This document shows, one piece after another, positions 11,558-22,271 of a stretch of 64,000 bases of DNA. Under the pieces are notes generated by a model. That model was not told the DNA's origin. It did not search any database and saw nothing but the letters and a program-made list of their open reading frames with translations. Location: the NCBI GenBank assembly GCA_024196135.1, contig JAMQCK010000056.1, positions 52,260 to 116,259 of the forward strand. The letters run 5' to 3'. This DNA is from Pleurotus ostreatus/Saccharomyces cerevisiae fusant (lineage: Eukaryota > Opisthokonta). The position numbers and the translations under genes are program-made. Each line of letters opens with the position of its first letter. The stretch's first letter is position 1.

Positions 11558-14337
11558 CTAATTCTGATCATTCAACTTCAACGCGCCCGCTCCCACTGAT
11601 CCCCCGGCCACCGGGCGAGTCAGTCTATGCTCGCCAGCCTTGACGGAGAAGTTTGCACTCGCGAAAGCGTCCAGGTTCGCGTAGCCTGAATGCTCTTAGC
11701 TCAACGTTGCCTCGTTAGATGGATAACTCACTGATATTCCGCATCGCATAGTACGTCGCATTCATCCACTCCGGCGAGATCGTGAGCGTGAAGAACCCAC
11801 GATAGTATCCCTCGCTCCACTGCAGAGGTGCGTTTGCCGCTACAAGGATGGCGGAGCGATTGTCGGCAGCGGGAGGCGCGAGCGATCCGAAGGATGACCC
11901 CGAAGTGACAGCAGTGCCAGCGAACTCGACGCCTAACGCGCCGGTACCCGTCACTGGATCGTAGCTAGCATTTCTGTAAATAAAGATGCAGTTGATGAAG
12001 GCACTGAAGCAGCTCACCTGGTGTCATTAGGATCTATGAGGAAAGGCCAACGTCAGCATGGGAGGGCATTCGTTGCGACGACACGTACAAGCAATATCGG
12101 ACACCCAGTTCGCGTGGCTGTCTCCGGAAAGCACAATGGTGTTGTCGATGCCGTTCTTCGTGATATGGTTCAGGATACGCGCGCGGTTGGCAGTGTAGCC
12201 ATCCCAAGCATCCTGCATATGCCAGATGAGTACACCGACGGAGGATAGAGATGGTAAGACGTGAACGCACGTAGTTGTCTAGACAGAAAGATTGACATTA
12301 GCGAGTATCAGCCGGCACATGCAGCAATGAGTACTTACAGGAACCTTCATTGTCGAGCTGCGTGAAGACAATTTGTTGTCTGCAATACGTCAGCCTCAAC
12401 GAGGTAACACTGTGTATGCCACTGACCCGACGACCTTCCATACAGCTCCCCGGTCCTGGGACTGCGAGAGCGAGTTGGCGAACCCTGAACATGACCAGTC
12501 AGATCCCGCGAAGTACGGCAAGTCCACCACCAACATTGCTCTTGCTCTGTGCCCATCAGTGACCTGTTCGCGTAGTTCGCCAGACCGGCGACGACTAAGG
12601 AAGATGTTAGCGACTCTCCGGACGGACAGAGGACGCACTCACAGTCCGTGTTGTAGTACACCTGCTCGGCGTCAGGAACTATATCTTCAGTGGCACAGAG
12701 ATTGAAGAACCCACATCCGTGATGTCTCTATCGTACTCTGCAACGCACGCTCGTCAGACACAAGATTACAACCCAAACGACCCTTAACTTACGCCTCGTA
12801 TCCAACATAATCAGATCCAACAACTGCCCAACCTGGAACCCCCTCCAAATCCTCAACTTATCATCCGCCGCCACCTGCCGCACCGGCAACCACTCATGAT
12901 ACGCCCTCACCCCCGCGAGCTTCCGGTCCGTAAAGCACGCGCCAGAAGGAGAGAACGTACACCCCGACGCGTTGTCGCCCAAAGCGACGGTGGAGTCGTT
13001 GCTGTCGGCCGTGCCAGCCTTCCAGGCATTGTCCGCGATCTCGTGGTCGTCCCAGACGGTGATCCAGGGGTGGTTCTGGTGCGCGGCGATGAGGCTAGGG
13101 TCGGTGCGGTATTGGGCGAGACGCTCGCGGTAGTCGGCAAGGGTGGCGAGTTCGCGGCCGGTGACGGCGCGGCCGATCTTGTCGCTGGATGGTGTATGAG
13201 CGGGGAGCTTCACATGGACACGACCAGGCATACCCATTTCCAACTGATTCGTAGATCTGGGGAGCCTGTCAGCGATGAGTGTCCAGAGCAAATAGGGAGA
13301 ACTCACGTAATCCCCAAGATGGACGAAGAAGTCGGCGCTGGTGTTGTAGGTACCGACGCCGTAGGCATTGAAATATCCTACATGTACTCGTCAGCGCTTG
13401 CAGGACAGCATCGAGGAAATGGCGCACCATTCTGGTATTGCGAGCACGAATATACAGCTAGCGTCAAAGGATCGCCTCCATTCACACTGTCCGCAGGTTC
13501 TATGCAACGTTGTCAGTGTTGTCCTCCTGCGCTTCGACCTATGCACTCACCATCCGAACTAGGCAACGTCCTCGTCCTCCCAAGCGGGCTCACGCTCCCC
13601 TCATCCGTACAGTCCGCGAACTGGTAGTACAGCACGGAATCCGGCGGCAAGTCCGTCGCTTCGACCTTGACCGTGAAGTCGACGTCGTAGCTAGTGAATG
13701 CTGAGCCGGAGTCAAGGGGCGAGGAGAGGTCCGGCGACGCAGAAATGATGTATGAGACGCAGATGGGAACGCTTTGGTCGGGCTGGGTGGAAGTCTCTGA
13801 GGAAGGCGCGGCGCGGGTCCAGAGGAGGACGGAGGTGTCGTATGGGTCGCCCTAGATGAAGCGTCAGACGAAGCGCGAGGTCAGCTCCATGTACACCTAC
13901 GCTCGCAACTGCAGTCGGAAATATGGTCAGTGTTTTGTTCGCAAGCAGAAGTGAAAGTACCCACCAGAGTGAGTGAAGTTGATGCCCCCATTCCAGACGT
14001 ATGGGCTCTGCAGTGATGTTGAGACACAGGGGATGCAATTGGTTCAAGGCAGCTCACATTGCTGAAGTCACCGCCGTAGAAGGTAGGGTAGTGGTCGTCC
14101 TCGAACGGCGAAGCATCCTGCGTCTGCCTCTTCGCGAATTGAGCGTGGCGCTTCTCGATCGCCTGAGTGTCGCGAGCAAGCTATGATGTACCAGGTCAAT
14201 CATAGCCTCGGAACGTGAGAAAGACTACTCACCTGAGGGATGTCTACAAGGGGAGACCTGTACACCATGTTGCGATCGAGCAAAGAGGACGCTGCTAGCG
14301 CGGTATGCGCACCGAGTAGCGCGTAGACCCAAGCCAT
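11558..14337 (-). CDS. Secreted PhoD-like alkaline phosphatase / metallophosphoesterase
   Basis: A gene of many short exons. It starts at the ATG at 14337 (MAWVYALLGAHTALAAS), which looks like a signal peptide, and ends at the TAG at 11558-11560 after ALKLNDQN. PhoD hallmarks are visible: HPWITVWDDHEIADNAWKAG (metal-binding DDHE), LLDLIMLDTR, NTIVLSGDSHANWVSD (metal-binding SGDSHxxW) and EFAGTAVTSGSSFG. Known PhoD-family enzymes are phosphodiesterases/monoesterases using Ca and Fe and are exported. The signal peptide suggests cell-wall or extracellular phosphate scavenging. Exon borders are not all resolved; the last intron (donor GTGAGTTATCC near 11746) was joined in frame. Alternative names in fungal genomes include phosphodiesterase/alkaline phosphatase D. 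Confidence 0.87.
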
Positions 14338-14966
14338 GATGACAGCGGAGGACGGCTCTCACTGGCCTGAGCTTCATCAACCTTCAGGCTCACTTAAGTA
14401 GGGTCAGACGGAGTACCCCATCCTTCAGCTGATCTGCAATTGAAGACACGTTCGTCGCCCCGAGCGCGTGCAATGCGGCGATCAGCATCTTGCGGGCTGC
14501 TCGAAGGGTGGGTTTGCCGTAATTAGGGTATTCATCGTGCGCAGAGCAGAGGGAACGTTCGAGTGTGAACGAATCAGGTTCATTGGATTTCAAGGATGCA
14601 GCATGAGACCATGACGGTTGGGAACAAGCCCGGCCCGCCGATCAGAGAACAATGGACGCGCCGGATTGCCATTGTTTGCTCATCCCTCCGACTCGACCAC
14701 CATCTCCTCGTGTCGTACAGCAACGCTGGCTTCCGTCTGCACATACCATGCCAATAAACCTTTGCATTCAGTGTCCTCGAACTCTTGACCCTCGGGCGCG
14801 TAGGCCAGGGAGCCTGATGGCGACATGACTGGCGTGCTTATCGGTATCGCCGTCGCCCGCATGCCGCCCCATTTGTCAGGCTCAGCGACCCGGAACTCCC
14901 CTCCCATCTCTCCTGAGGCACCCTAGCGGTCGTTTCTGTCCTTAACCTGCGTCTTTGCAGCCCACC
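14338..14966. other. Divergent intergenic region between phosphatase and AKR1
   Basis: 629 bases carrying the promoters of both flanking genes. Open frames at 14390-14593 and 14680-14907 (minus) have no recognisable motif or splice context and were not called. No repeats were seen. Confidence 0.5.
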
Positions 14967-16294
14967 ATGGCCTTCGGAACGGTGACGTTAAACGACGGGA
15001 ACGCGGTACGTCTGCAGCCACATTGAAGAAACGGACATCCCCTCATTCACTTCACTCAGATTCCCGCAATCGCCTATGGCACTGGCTCCAAGTGGAAGCA
15101 GAAGAGTGTGGTCGAATATGTCGCTACGGCGATCGACACCGGCTTCAGTCACATCGACACGGCCCAACGTGCGTTCCCCCATTGTAATCCCCATCTCCCT
15201 TGACAAATCTCTCTTGATGATTCCCCAGAATAGGTACTCCACCGAACCGGACGTCGGGCAGGCTATCCGCGAGTCCGGTCTTGCTCGGTCAGATTTCTTC
15301 GTCACGACGAAGTTCGGCGGCGGAGAGGTACAGGAAGAGTTCAACAAGAGCCTGAACAACGTGCGTATCCAAGCCATGCGTCCATGCCATTTGCTTATCC
15401 CCTTTTCATAGCTGGGTCTCAAGCAGGTTGATCTATATCTCATCCACTTCCCCACTCCGCGCATTGTAGGCGAGAAAGGCGTTGCGGGGACGTGGCTCGA
15501 GTTGGAGAAGATCAGGAACAGTGGCAGGGCCAGGTGCGCTGACCTACGCTCCATCATTACTTCGCCGTGCTCACAGAGGCTGCTAGATCCATCGGCGTCA
15601 GTAACTTTCAAGTTAGCCACCTCGAGTCCGTCGCGGAGGTGTCCACCATCACACCTGCCGTCAACCAGGTCAGTCCGTCCACTCCAGAGCCTTGTTGAAG
15701 CCGGCTCAGCAACCTCTGCCCAGATTCACCTCCACCCCTACAACTATGTGGAGATGAAGCCGGTATTGGAGTACTGCGCGGCCCACGGCATCGTCGTTGA
15801 AGCGTACAGCAGCCTCGAGTATGTATATTCCTTGCCGGCATCTCTTGTCCTCTCATGAGTTTCCCCCTAGCCCCATAACGAAGTTCCCCGGTGGACCCGT
15901 TGATGCACCCCTGGCTGCTGCGGCTTCACGGCGCGGCGCCACACCGGTGCAGGCCCTCTTCCTCTGGGTGCGCGCCAAGGGCGTAGTCATCGTCACGTAT
16001 GTCCTTCGCCTGCCTCCCTTGAGACTCCCAAGCTTACGCTGGTCTATAGCACGAGCTCGACAAAGTCGCACATGGAGGAGTATCTCGCAGTCGGCGACCT
16101 TGGTCAGTACTTCCCATCTGCCTCCTCGCGTTGTGCAGTAGTTGACGCCGGGTCTCGCAGAACCTCTCGCGGCTGAAGAAGTAGCCGCCATCGATGAGGC
16201 TGGGAAGGATGGTCCACCTCCTATTACCAATATCATGCTAGTGCGCCGTCAATTGGCCGTCCTTGCGCGGCGGCGCGCGTTGCGGTACATATGA
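14967..16294 (+). CDS. Aldo/keto reductase (AKR1 of a pair)
   Basis: The start is the ATG at 14967 in a good context (CCCACCATGG), encoding MAFGTVTLNDGNA; the stop is the TGA at 16292-16294. About nine exons with short introns. Visible pieces in order: IPAIAYGTGSKWKQKSVVEY, IDTGFSHIDTAQ (catalytic Asp), YSTEPDVGQAIRESGLA (catalytic Tyr), FFVTTKFGG (catalytic Lys), VDLYLIHFPTP (catalytic His), SIGVSNFQVSHLESVA, TPAVNQ, IHLHPYNYVEMKPVLEYC, GIVVEAYSSL, PITKFPGGPVD, TPVQALFLWVRAKGVVIVTT and SSTKSHMEEYL (NADPH-binding end). All four residues of the AKR tetrad are present. It is a predicted NADPH-dependent carbonyl reductase; the substrate is unknown. A close paralogue lies at 53812-55405, but this copy lacks that one's hydrophobic tail. 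Confidence 0.9.
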
Positions 16295-16655
16295 TCCTTG
16301 CGATCATCATGGTGACCTTGGGGTGGAAGACTGGCTGCTTGCTGGTGGAGGCTTACAAGATTCAATGCTAGAGGGCGACTCTGGGGATGAATCGTGTACA
16401 ATGATGGAAAGTTGGTATCGTTACTTCAACATCCTTTGTACCGCACGAGATTATTTTGTCTGCCCCTTCTCTTGCGACGTTCAATGAGGCGGACGGCAAG
16501 TCCCGAGGCTGTGGGTCCCCATCGGCTCAGTCACGTGTGTCTTCGGCGACGCGCCTGGCCATCATGATCGAATTCGCGCTTTGCTCTGCACCTTGTCGAT
16601 ACCCAGAGCTGGTCGTGCGCTGCGCCTGCTCTGCAGCTTAACTCAGCTCCTCGCC
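16295..16655 (+). promoter_or_regulatory. Upstream region of MYND copy 1 with a shared promoter block
   Basis: 361 bases. At 16510-16537 lies a TGTGGGTCCCCATCGGCTCA block followed by a TCACGTG E-box-like hexamer (CACGTG). The same block with few changes, in the opposite orientation, lies upstream of MYND copy 2 (22091-22122). In both genes it sits about 115 bp before the ATG. It therefore looks like a conserved regulatory or core-promoter element of this pair. The factor is unknown; CACGTG is bound by bHLH proteins in fungi generally. Confidence 0.55.
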
Positions 16656-18514
16656 ATGACTCGCCTAAGCGCTACCCTCCAGTTCCAGATCGTCGCCCTC
16701 GAGCTGATGGGCCCATGTCCGCCGGACAGCGATCTCGTCCAAGTCAGACGTTCGCAGATCAAGAAAGCCGAAGCCCTCCTTCCGCGCACACGACCATTCT
16801 CGGCTCTCGGCAAAGGCCCCCCTCCGCGAAACCCTGGCGACCCTCCTCTCCGTGTTCCGCGGTCTACCCTCAGTCCTGTGATACTCGCGCTTCTTCACTT
16901 CGGCACGCTCAGCCTGCACCTACATCATGCGTACAAATCGTCCTGCGATTCATGGAAGTACCTGACACCTCACATACCTGCTGTCGTCGACTGGCTTGAG
17001 CTCATACTCCCGACGAACGGCAACATAGAAGTGACCTCGACCACGGGCGTCTACCTCGCTCCCAACGCCGTCCTGGCGGTCCTCAGGGGGTTGTGTAAAT
17101 CCGGCCTTCACGGCGAGGACGTACCCAGCGAGAAGACGCGTCAGTTTTTGGCTCGGACGCCTGTCCTATCCTGGCTGCTCGATCTCTGGTTGAACTTCTT
17201 CGACTCCGGTATATACGATGGGGCCATTATGGACGACTGCGCTCATCAGACCATTGTCCAGCTGTGCAGGTTCTCCTTCGGGGAGTATCATACGCCATCG
17301 GACTGTACTCCTTCGTCCTCAGCTCGGCGGCAGAAGCGGCAACTCCCCTACGAACTCATCTCCCTGCTACGCGACAAGTCCAGTCGACGCAATCTCTGCC
17401 ACATCTCTGCGCGATGGGCTTCGATGCTCCAGGACCGGGAAGAGGACGAAAGCAATGCTGCCGATTTCTTTCCTCTCGCCTGCGCTCTGTTGGCCGTTCC
17501 CGAGCTATCGCCCATGGTGTATCCTAGGGACGCCCTCAAGCGCCTTCTGCAGTGCCTCGACCGGCACCTCACTTTGGGTCACCACGACACGCTAGCGGAA
17601 GGATTCCACTACCTTCAAACTATCTGGCTCATCACGGCGGACCACCGGACCCTTCAGTGGTCTATAACGGAGGGCGTCTTCACAATGATCTTGCGTGCCG
17701 TGGGTGGCAAACCATCACCAACCCTCGCTGTCGCACTCACTCGCCTTACCCGTACCCTTCGACAATCCTTGGTGTTCTGGCGGGTCTTGGACAGCTTCCG
17801 GCGAAGGCACGAGTCCGAAATGTCGCGACTGCGCCGGATTGCTCAGGACCATCCTATGATCGCTGATGTTCTCACTGCGTACGACACTCGGATTGAGCAG
17901 TTTCTCGTGGTGGAGAAGGACGTTGCGGAGAAGAAGAGACGATGCGCGCACAACGAGGTGAACTCAAATCCGGCCCGAATTGCCTAGGCATCTTCGCTGA
18001 TCACTCTGCAGTGCCCGTCGCCGAAGTCAGATACGTGCGATGAGCGGATGCGCGCTTGCGCATGCAGAGGCGCCTGGTACTGCTCCATCGATTGTCAGAG
18101 GCAACACTGGACGAGCGAGCATCGCACGAGTTGTGTGTTTGGACGCAAGAAAAAGGGTACGTGTGCCGCGCAGCCTATACTTGCTCGAGCGCGCCATTGA
18201 GACCTTCCTTAGGGCAAACCACCGCCCGTGACATGCACTTCATTGTCTGGCTTGTCCTCGACTATTGGGGAAAGAATGAGCGACGCATCTTGCACGACGC
18301 TCTCGCCATTGATCCGCATCGCGGTCATCAGCTCGAAGTGTACATCGACCTTCGTCCTGCCGTCATCGAACATACGATCAGGCTTGTGGGGCAGAGGCCC
18401 AGCGAGGACACGGCGTGGGCAACAGAGCTATTCGCGGTATGGCTGGACCACGGGTATAGAAAGGTAAGCTGCGGTGTCTTCAAGATGCCGGACGAGCACG
18501 AGGAAGCCGCGTAG
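16656..18514 (+). CDS. MYND-type zinc finger protein, copy 1 of 5
   Basis: Three exons join exactly: 16656-17957, 18012-18156 and 18213-18514 (582 residues). Residues 1-430 are mostly helical with no named domain; family landmarks are LRGLCKSGLHGEDVPSEKTR, PVLSWLLDLWLNFF and the block ending YDTRIEQFLVVEKDVAEKKR. The zinc finger spans the exon 1/2 junction: RCAHNE then CPSPKSDTC, RACACRGAWYCSIDCQRQHW and HRTSC, matching the MYND pattern with WYC, C-x3-C and a final H-x3-C. A ~100-residue tail (ARDMHFIVWLVLDYW, DLRPAVIEHTIRLV) is shared with the other copies. MYND fingers bind short proline-rich peptides in known proteins. No SET domain is present, so a methyltransferase role is not supported. 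Confidence 0.88.
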
Positions 18515-18683
18515 GATGGACTCGATGACGAGACGTTGTTATTTTTTTCTACGAACATACGGCTATCAGGATTGTAGTAGACTCGAACCAGTCCCCACTC
18601 CGCGGGACCGAGGCAAAAGCAAGCTGACACTTGCCCGATCAGGGGAGCGGAGCGGGGACTGGAAGGACTCATAAGGAGCTAGC

Positions 18684-18727
18684 ACAGGACAGGATTTTCC
18701 CACGATTATGTGGGACTTAGAGAAATT
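18684..18727 (+). repeat. Left arm of a perfect 44-bp inverted repeat
   Basis: Begins ACAGGACAGGATTTTCCC and ends TTAGAGAAATT. It is identical over 44 bp to the reverse complement of 19480-19523. The arm itself contains a small hairpin, TCCCAC GATTAT GTGGGA. Imperfect similarity continues outward (GGGACTGGAAG then ACTCA; GGGACTGGTTCGAGTCTA) but not inward. Confidence 0.92.
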
Positions 18728-19479
18728 CGCGACGTTCCTGGGCGCGGCTGCCTCCCAAACCGACAACCTCGACCCGCTCCCTGCACTGTCACCGTCCTGG
18801 ACATCCAATGTGCAACATCCGACGACTTCCTATGCCTGAGAAGCAACCTCAGGCGCCATATTCATAACTCCTGAAGTGATGCCCTTCATAAGGGCCATTA
18901 TCGATGGGACAAGACCGACAAGGCGACGGCGGCGCATAATTTCTTCTCAGGGGTAACGAGATGGTGAGCCTGAGCGCTCTGGTGGCTTTGAGGTGCGCCA
19001 GGTCATCCATTACCCGCAAACTGAGCTGACTTATATCGCGCAGGACCATCGCGCGCCATTCTTTGGCTCAATCCAGCCAGTACGACACATCTGACGCATC
19101 AAGAAGCCGGTCCTCGCGCTGCGTGAACCCACCTCAGCCAGTCCCCTCGCCTCAATCCTACCGGTGAACCGCGCGAGAGTCGCACGCGATCGTCGGCATA
19201 TCCATCGGCATGCTCGCGGAGACGATGTGGGGGATCTTCACCTCACAGCGTCAAAATCCATGTATCCCATCTCAAATATGCCTGTACTGGCGCGACATAG
19301 CGTAAATCGGCATATATGCGTCTTTTAGTCACTAACCTCGACGAATCTGACGCCCTGGGATGGCTTGCCGATGGCGTGAGTTGCGTGCGACTTGACATGA
19401 GGTGACTGCTGCAGAGGATACACTCAATGAGAGGCCGTGCACGCTCATAACTCGACCCTTGGCTGGGGCGATCCGTCAA

Positions 19480-19523
19480 AATTTCTCTAAGTCCCACATA
19501 ATCGTGGGAAAATCCTGTCCTGT
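19480..19523 (-). repeat. Right arm of a perfect 44-bp inverted repeat
   Basis: Exact inverse of 18684-18727, with 752 bp between the arms. Outward, 18 bp (GGGACTGGTTCGAGTCTA, near 19690-19707) are again the perfect inverse of a sequence at about 18579-18596 on the left side. Confidence 0.92.
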
Positions 19524-19899
19524 ACTACGTCGTAATTGAGTTCTTCCAGTCCCTGCCCCGGGTGTTTCCCTAACTTCAGCTTCGTCCGGTCCGGTTCCGC
19601 GCTGTCAGAACTTGCTCGTCCCGCCCCGCTTCCGCCCCTTCCCTCGCTCTTTGTCCCCCGCCACCGAAGGTGGCTACACCCGGGTAGCAGGGACTGGTTC
19701 GAGTCTAGGATTGTAGCGATACCTTCGAAATACCTTTCCACCCCGGCAAGATACTTGTCATGTCGACTTGCCTATATCGCATCTAGAACTCACTTTCTCC
19801 TTCATTACGCCAGTCAAGCGAAGTAGATTTGTCGCGCAGGACCATCTCGAGATGCCCGGATGCAGAAGCGATGGCCGGCGTAGGGCGCAACTTGCACGT

Positions 19900-19935
19900 G
19901 CACGTGATTCAAAAAATTGGGACCCACAACCTCGG
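19900..19935 (-). promoter_or_regulatory. Orphan copy of the MYND promoter block
   Basis: GCACGTGATTCAAAAAATTG followed by GGACCCACAA. It matches the block upstream of MYND copy 2 (GCACGTGATT, six bases, ATTGGGACCCACAA), with further similarity just outside it. Here no MYND reading frame follows on the minus strand. It is probably a remnant of a lost paralogue or a partial duplication of a 5' flank. Confidence 0.6.
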
Positions 19936-20118
19936 ATACTGCCGTAAAGATATCGCTCAGAAGTAAACCCCACAAGTGACCCTTGATCTGCCATGTTCTA
20001 ATCCAGAGGATGGTGGTCATTCTGAAGGAGTAACAAGTTTACAAGCCAATGAAAAAGGTATCGCAATCAAGTACAAAATATTCGTGACAACAAATGACTG
20101 CCGCGCCCTCGTACGCTA

Positions 20119-21978
20119 TCATGCAGCGTCCTCATGCACCTCCGGCATCTGAATGGCTTCGCATAGGATATTCCTATATGTACCACTATCGAGCCACCCT
20201 GCGTATAGCTCCATCGTCCACGCCCCTTCTTCGTTACACGTTTCCTCGACGAGCCTAATCGTATGGCCGATGACGGCAGGGCGAAGATCAACATGTACCT
20301 GAACGCGGTGAGCGCGAAGAGGATCCAAAGCCAGAGCCTCGCCGACGATGCGTTGTTCGTTCTTCCTCCAATAGTCGAAGACGAGGCAACCGATGAAGTG
20401 AATATCGCGGGCGCTGGTCTTTCCTACGTCGGAATTCGTCAATGGCGTGATCTTGGCTGGAAGGGGGAGGATAAGTAGTAGTACATACCTCGTTTCTTGC
20501 GCCCAGATAAACAGCTTTCGGAATGTTCCCGTCTCCAGTCTTGTCTCTGGCAGTCTATGGAGCAATACCACACTCCCCTACATGCGCAGGTGCGCACTTG
20601 CTCGTTGACAGCCTCGGAATTCGGACACTACCGCTTCGTAAGAAAAAGCGGTCTAAGCAATTCAATCAACAAAGCTTACCTCGTCGTTGGAGCATCGGCC
20701 CTTCTTTTCCTTGAGATCCGCTTCCGCTTCATCAAGCTGCTCTATCCGAGCGTCGTACGCGACGAGGATGTCGGCGATGAGAGGGTGCTTCCGACTAACG
20801 AGGCGTAGTCGCGGTAGGTCAGGGCCATGCTTCCGCCGAAAGACGTCTAGAACCCGCCAATACGCCAGAGATTGCCGGAGCGTATCTGCAAGGCGGCCCA
20901 GCATCCCAATCACCTCGGGATGCTCGGGAGCGACGATCGCCGTCCGGAGGCAGATTGTGAAGATGCCCGCGGTTATAGACCACTGAAGGGTCCTGTGATC
21001 CATCGCTGCGATCCAGATGCATTCGAGATAGACGAAGCCGGTCGCCACCGTGTCGTAGTGACCCAGGGAGAGGTGTCGGTCAAGGCATCGCAGAAGGCGT
21101 TTGAGTGCTTCCCTGGGATAGACCTGGGGCAGCAGCTCGGGCACCGTTAACAGAGAAAGCGCGAAGAGGAAGAAAGCTTTGGCACAGCCCTCGTCGTCAG
21201 GTCGCTCCTGAAGAGCTTCGGCCCATCGAGAAATGACGTGGCAGAGCTTTCGGCGGCCAATCTTCTCGCGAATTAGCGCAAGAAGCTCATAGGGGAGCTG
21301 CATAGTGTCTGAAGGCGGGTCCGAGAGATGACGGCCCGGAGGCGGGTGGTAGTCTCCATAGGCGAACTTGCAAAGCTGGATGATGATCTGCTGAATGAAG
21401 TCTTCCTGAATGGATGCATTGTAGTCGCCGAGGTCAAAGTCAAGCCATAAATCGAGAAGCCAGGAGAGAACAGGCGTCTGAGACAGAAACCCGCACGTCT
21501 TTGTCGAGGGAGTGTCCTCGCCGTGAAGACCGGGTTTGCATAGCCCTCTCAACACGGATAAGACGACGTTCGGAGTGCAGCACGCGCCGGCAGTCGGGAT
21601 AACTTCCAGGTGGCCATTCGAAGGGTGAACGTACTCGAGCCAGTCGATCACGACCGGAATATAGGGCGTGAGATGTTTCCAAGAAGTGGACGACGACTGA
21701 TAGGCGCCATGTATATGCAAGCTGAGCGTGCCGAAGTGGAGGAGTGCCAGCATCGCAGGACCGATAGAAGACCACGACACACGAAGGGGAGGTTCGCCAG
21801 GGTTTCGCCTAGGGGGGCCTTTGCCAAGGACAGCGAAAGGGCGGACACGCGAGAGCAGGGCTTCGGCTTTGACGAGCTGAGTACGCCTTAGCTCCATGAG
21901 ATCGCATCCTGGCGGACATGGTCCCAGCAAAGCAATGGCGGCGAGTTGGAACTGCGGAATAAGACTCGAGCGCGACAT
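20119..21978 (-). CDS. MYND-type zinc finger protein, copy 2 of 5
   Basis: Three exons join in frame: 21978-20680, 20627-20489 and 20423-20119 (580 residues). It is the closest relative of copy 1 by eye (GPCPPGCDLMELRRTQL, RPFAVLGKGPPRRNPGEPPL, LRGLCKPGLHGEDTPS). The finger reads RCSNDE, then after the intron CPNSEAVNEQ and VRTCACRGVWYCSIDCQRQD, W, EHSESC. The position usually held by His after QRQ is Asp here (QRQDW), while the terminal H-x3-C is kept. The tail begins ARDIHFIGCLVFDYW and contains DLRPAVIGHTIRLVE. It is transcribed toward copy 1 (tail to tail). The shared promoter block at 22091-22122 lies 113 bp before its ATG. Confidence 0.88.
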
Positions 21979-22090
21979 GGCGAGAAGTTCGAGCAGGCTT
22001 CAGAGCGGATGCCGCGCAAGACCAGCGCAGGAAGTCGACGAGGTATAGAGCAAGACGCGCATCCGCGGGCGCTCGAAATGTCGCCGGGCG

Positions 22091-22122
22091 CGCACGTGAT
22101 TGACGCGATTGGGACCCACAAG
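22091..22122 (-). promoter_or_regulatory. Shared promoter block upstream of MYND copy 2
   Basis: On the plus strand it reads CGCACGTGATTGACGCG then ATTGGGACCCACAAG. In minus orientation it carries the same TGTGGGTCCC, ATCG and TCACGTG elements, in the same order and spacing, as 16510-16537 upstream of copy 1. Confidence 0.6.
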
Positions 22123-22271
22123 TTTCGGCATGCGCCGTATTCAGCCTACCTATTCTCGAAAGACTGCGCCTTACAGAAGGCATTCGCAGCAAGTCGTACC
22201 TAGGAGAGTCCACTATGAGGTCTAGCATCCATAGCATCACATCCATCGATTCTCAACGTGTCAACCAAAGC

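Larger units (their letters stand above)
18515..20118. other. 1.6-kb spacer between tail-to-tail MYND copies 1 and 2
   Basis: There is no gene here. It contains a stepped inverted repeat (arms from ~18569 to 18727 and 19480 to ~19717), and a short hairpin near 18835-18855 (GCCTGAG / CTCAGGC). It also holds a direct repeat of TCGCGCAGGACCATC (near 19037 and 19830) and an orphan copy of the MYND promoter block at 19900-19935. Short open frames in this spacer have no recognisable motif. Confidence 0.7.

Noticed and set aside
14390..14593. Small minus-strand gene in the phosphatase/AKR1 gap
   Set aside because: Only 67 codons, no motif, and it sits in the divergent promoter region.
16656..18514. 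MYND copies as SET/MYND (SMYD-type) lysine methyltransferases
   Set aside because: No SET motifs (such as NHSC or GEELxxxY) in any copy, and the MYND is C-terminal rather than inserted in a SET domain.
19685..19717. tRNA or SINE suggested by GGTTCGAGTC (B-box-like)
   Set aside because: No matching A-box, anticodon stem or acceptor stem could be built upstream; it is part of the inverted repeat.
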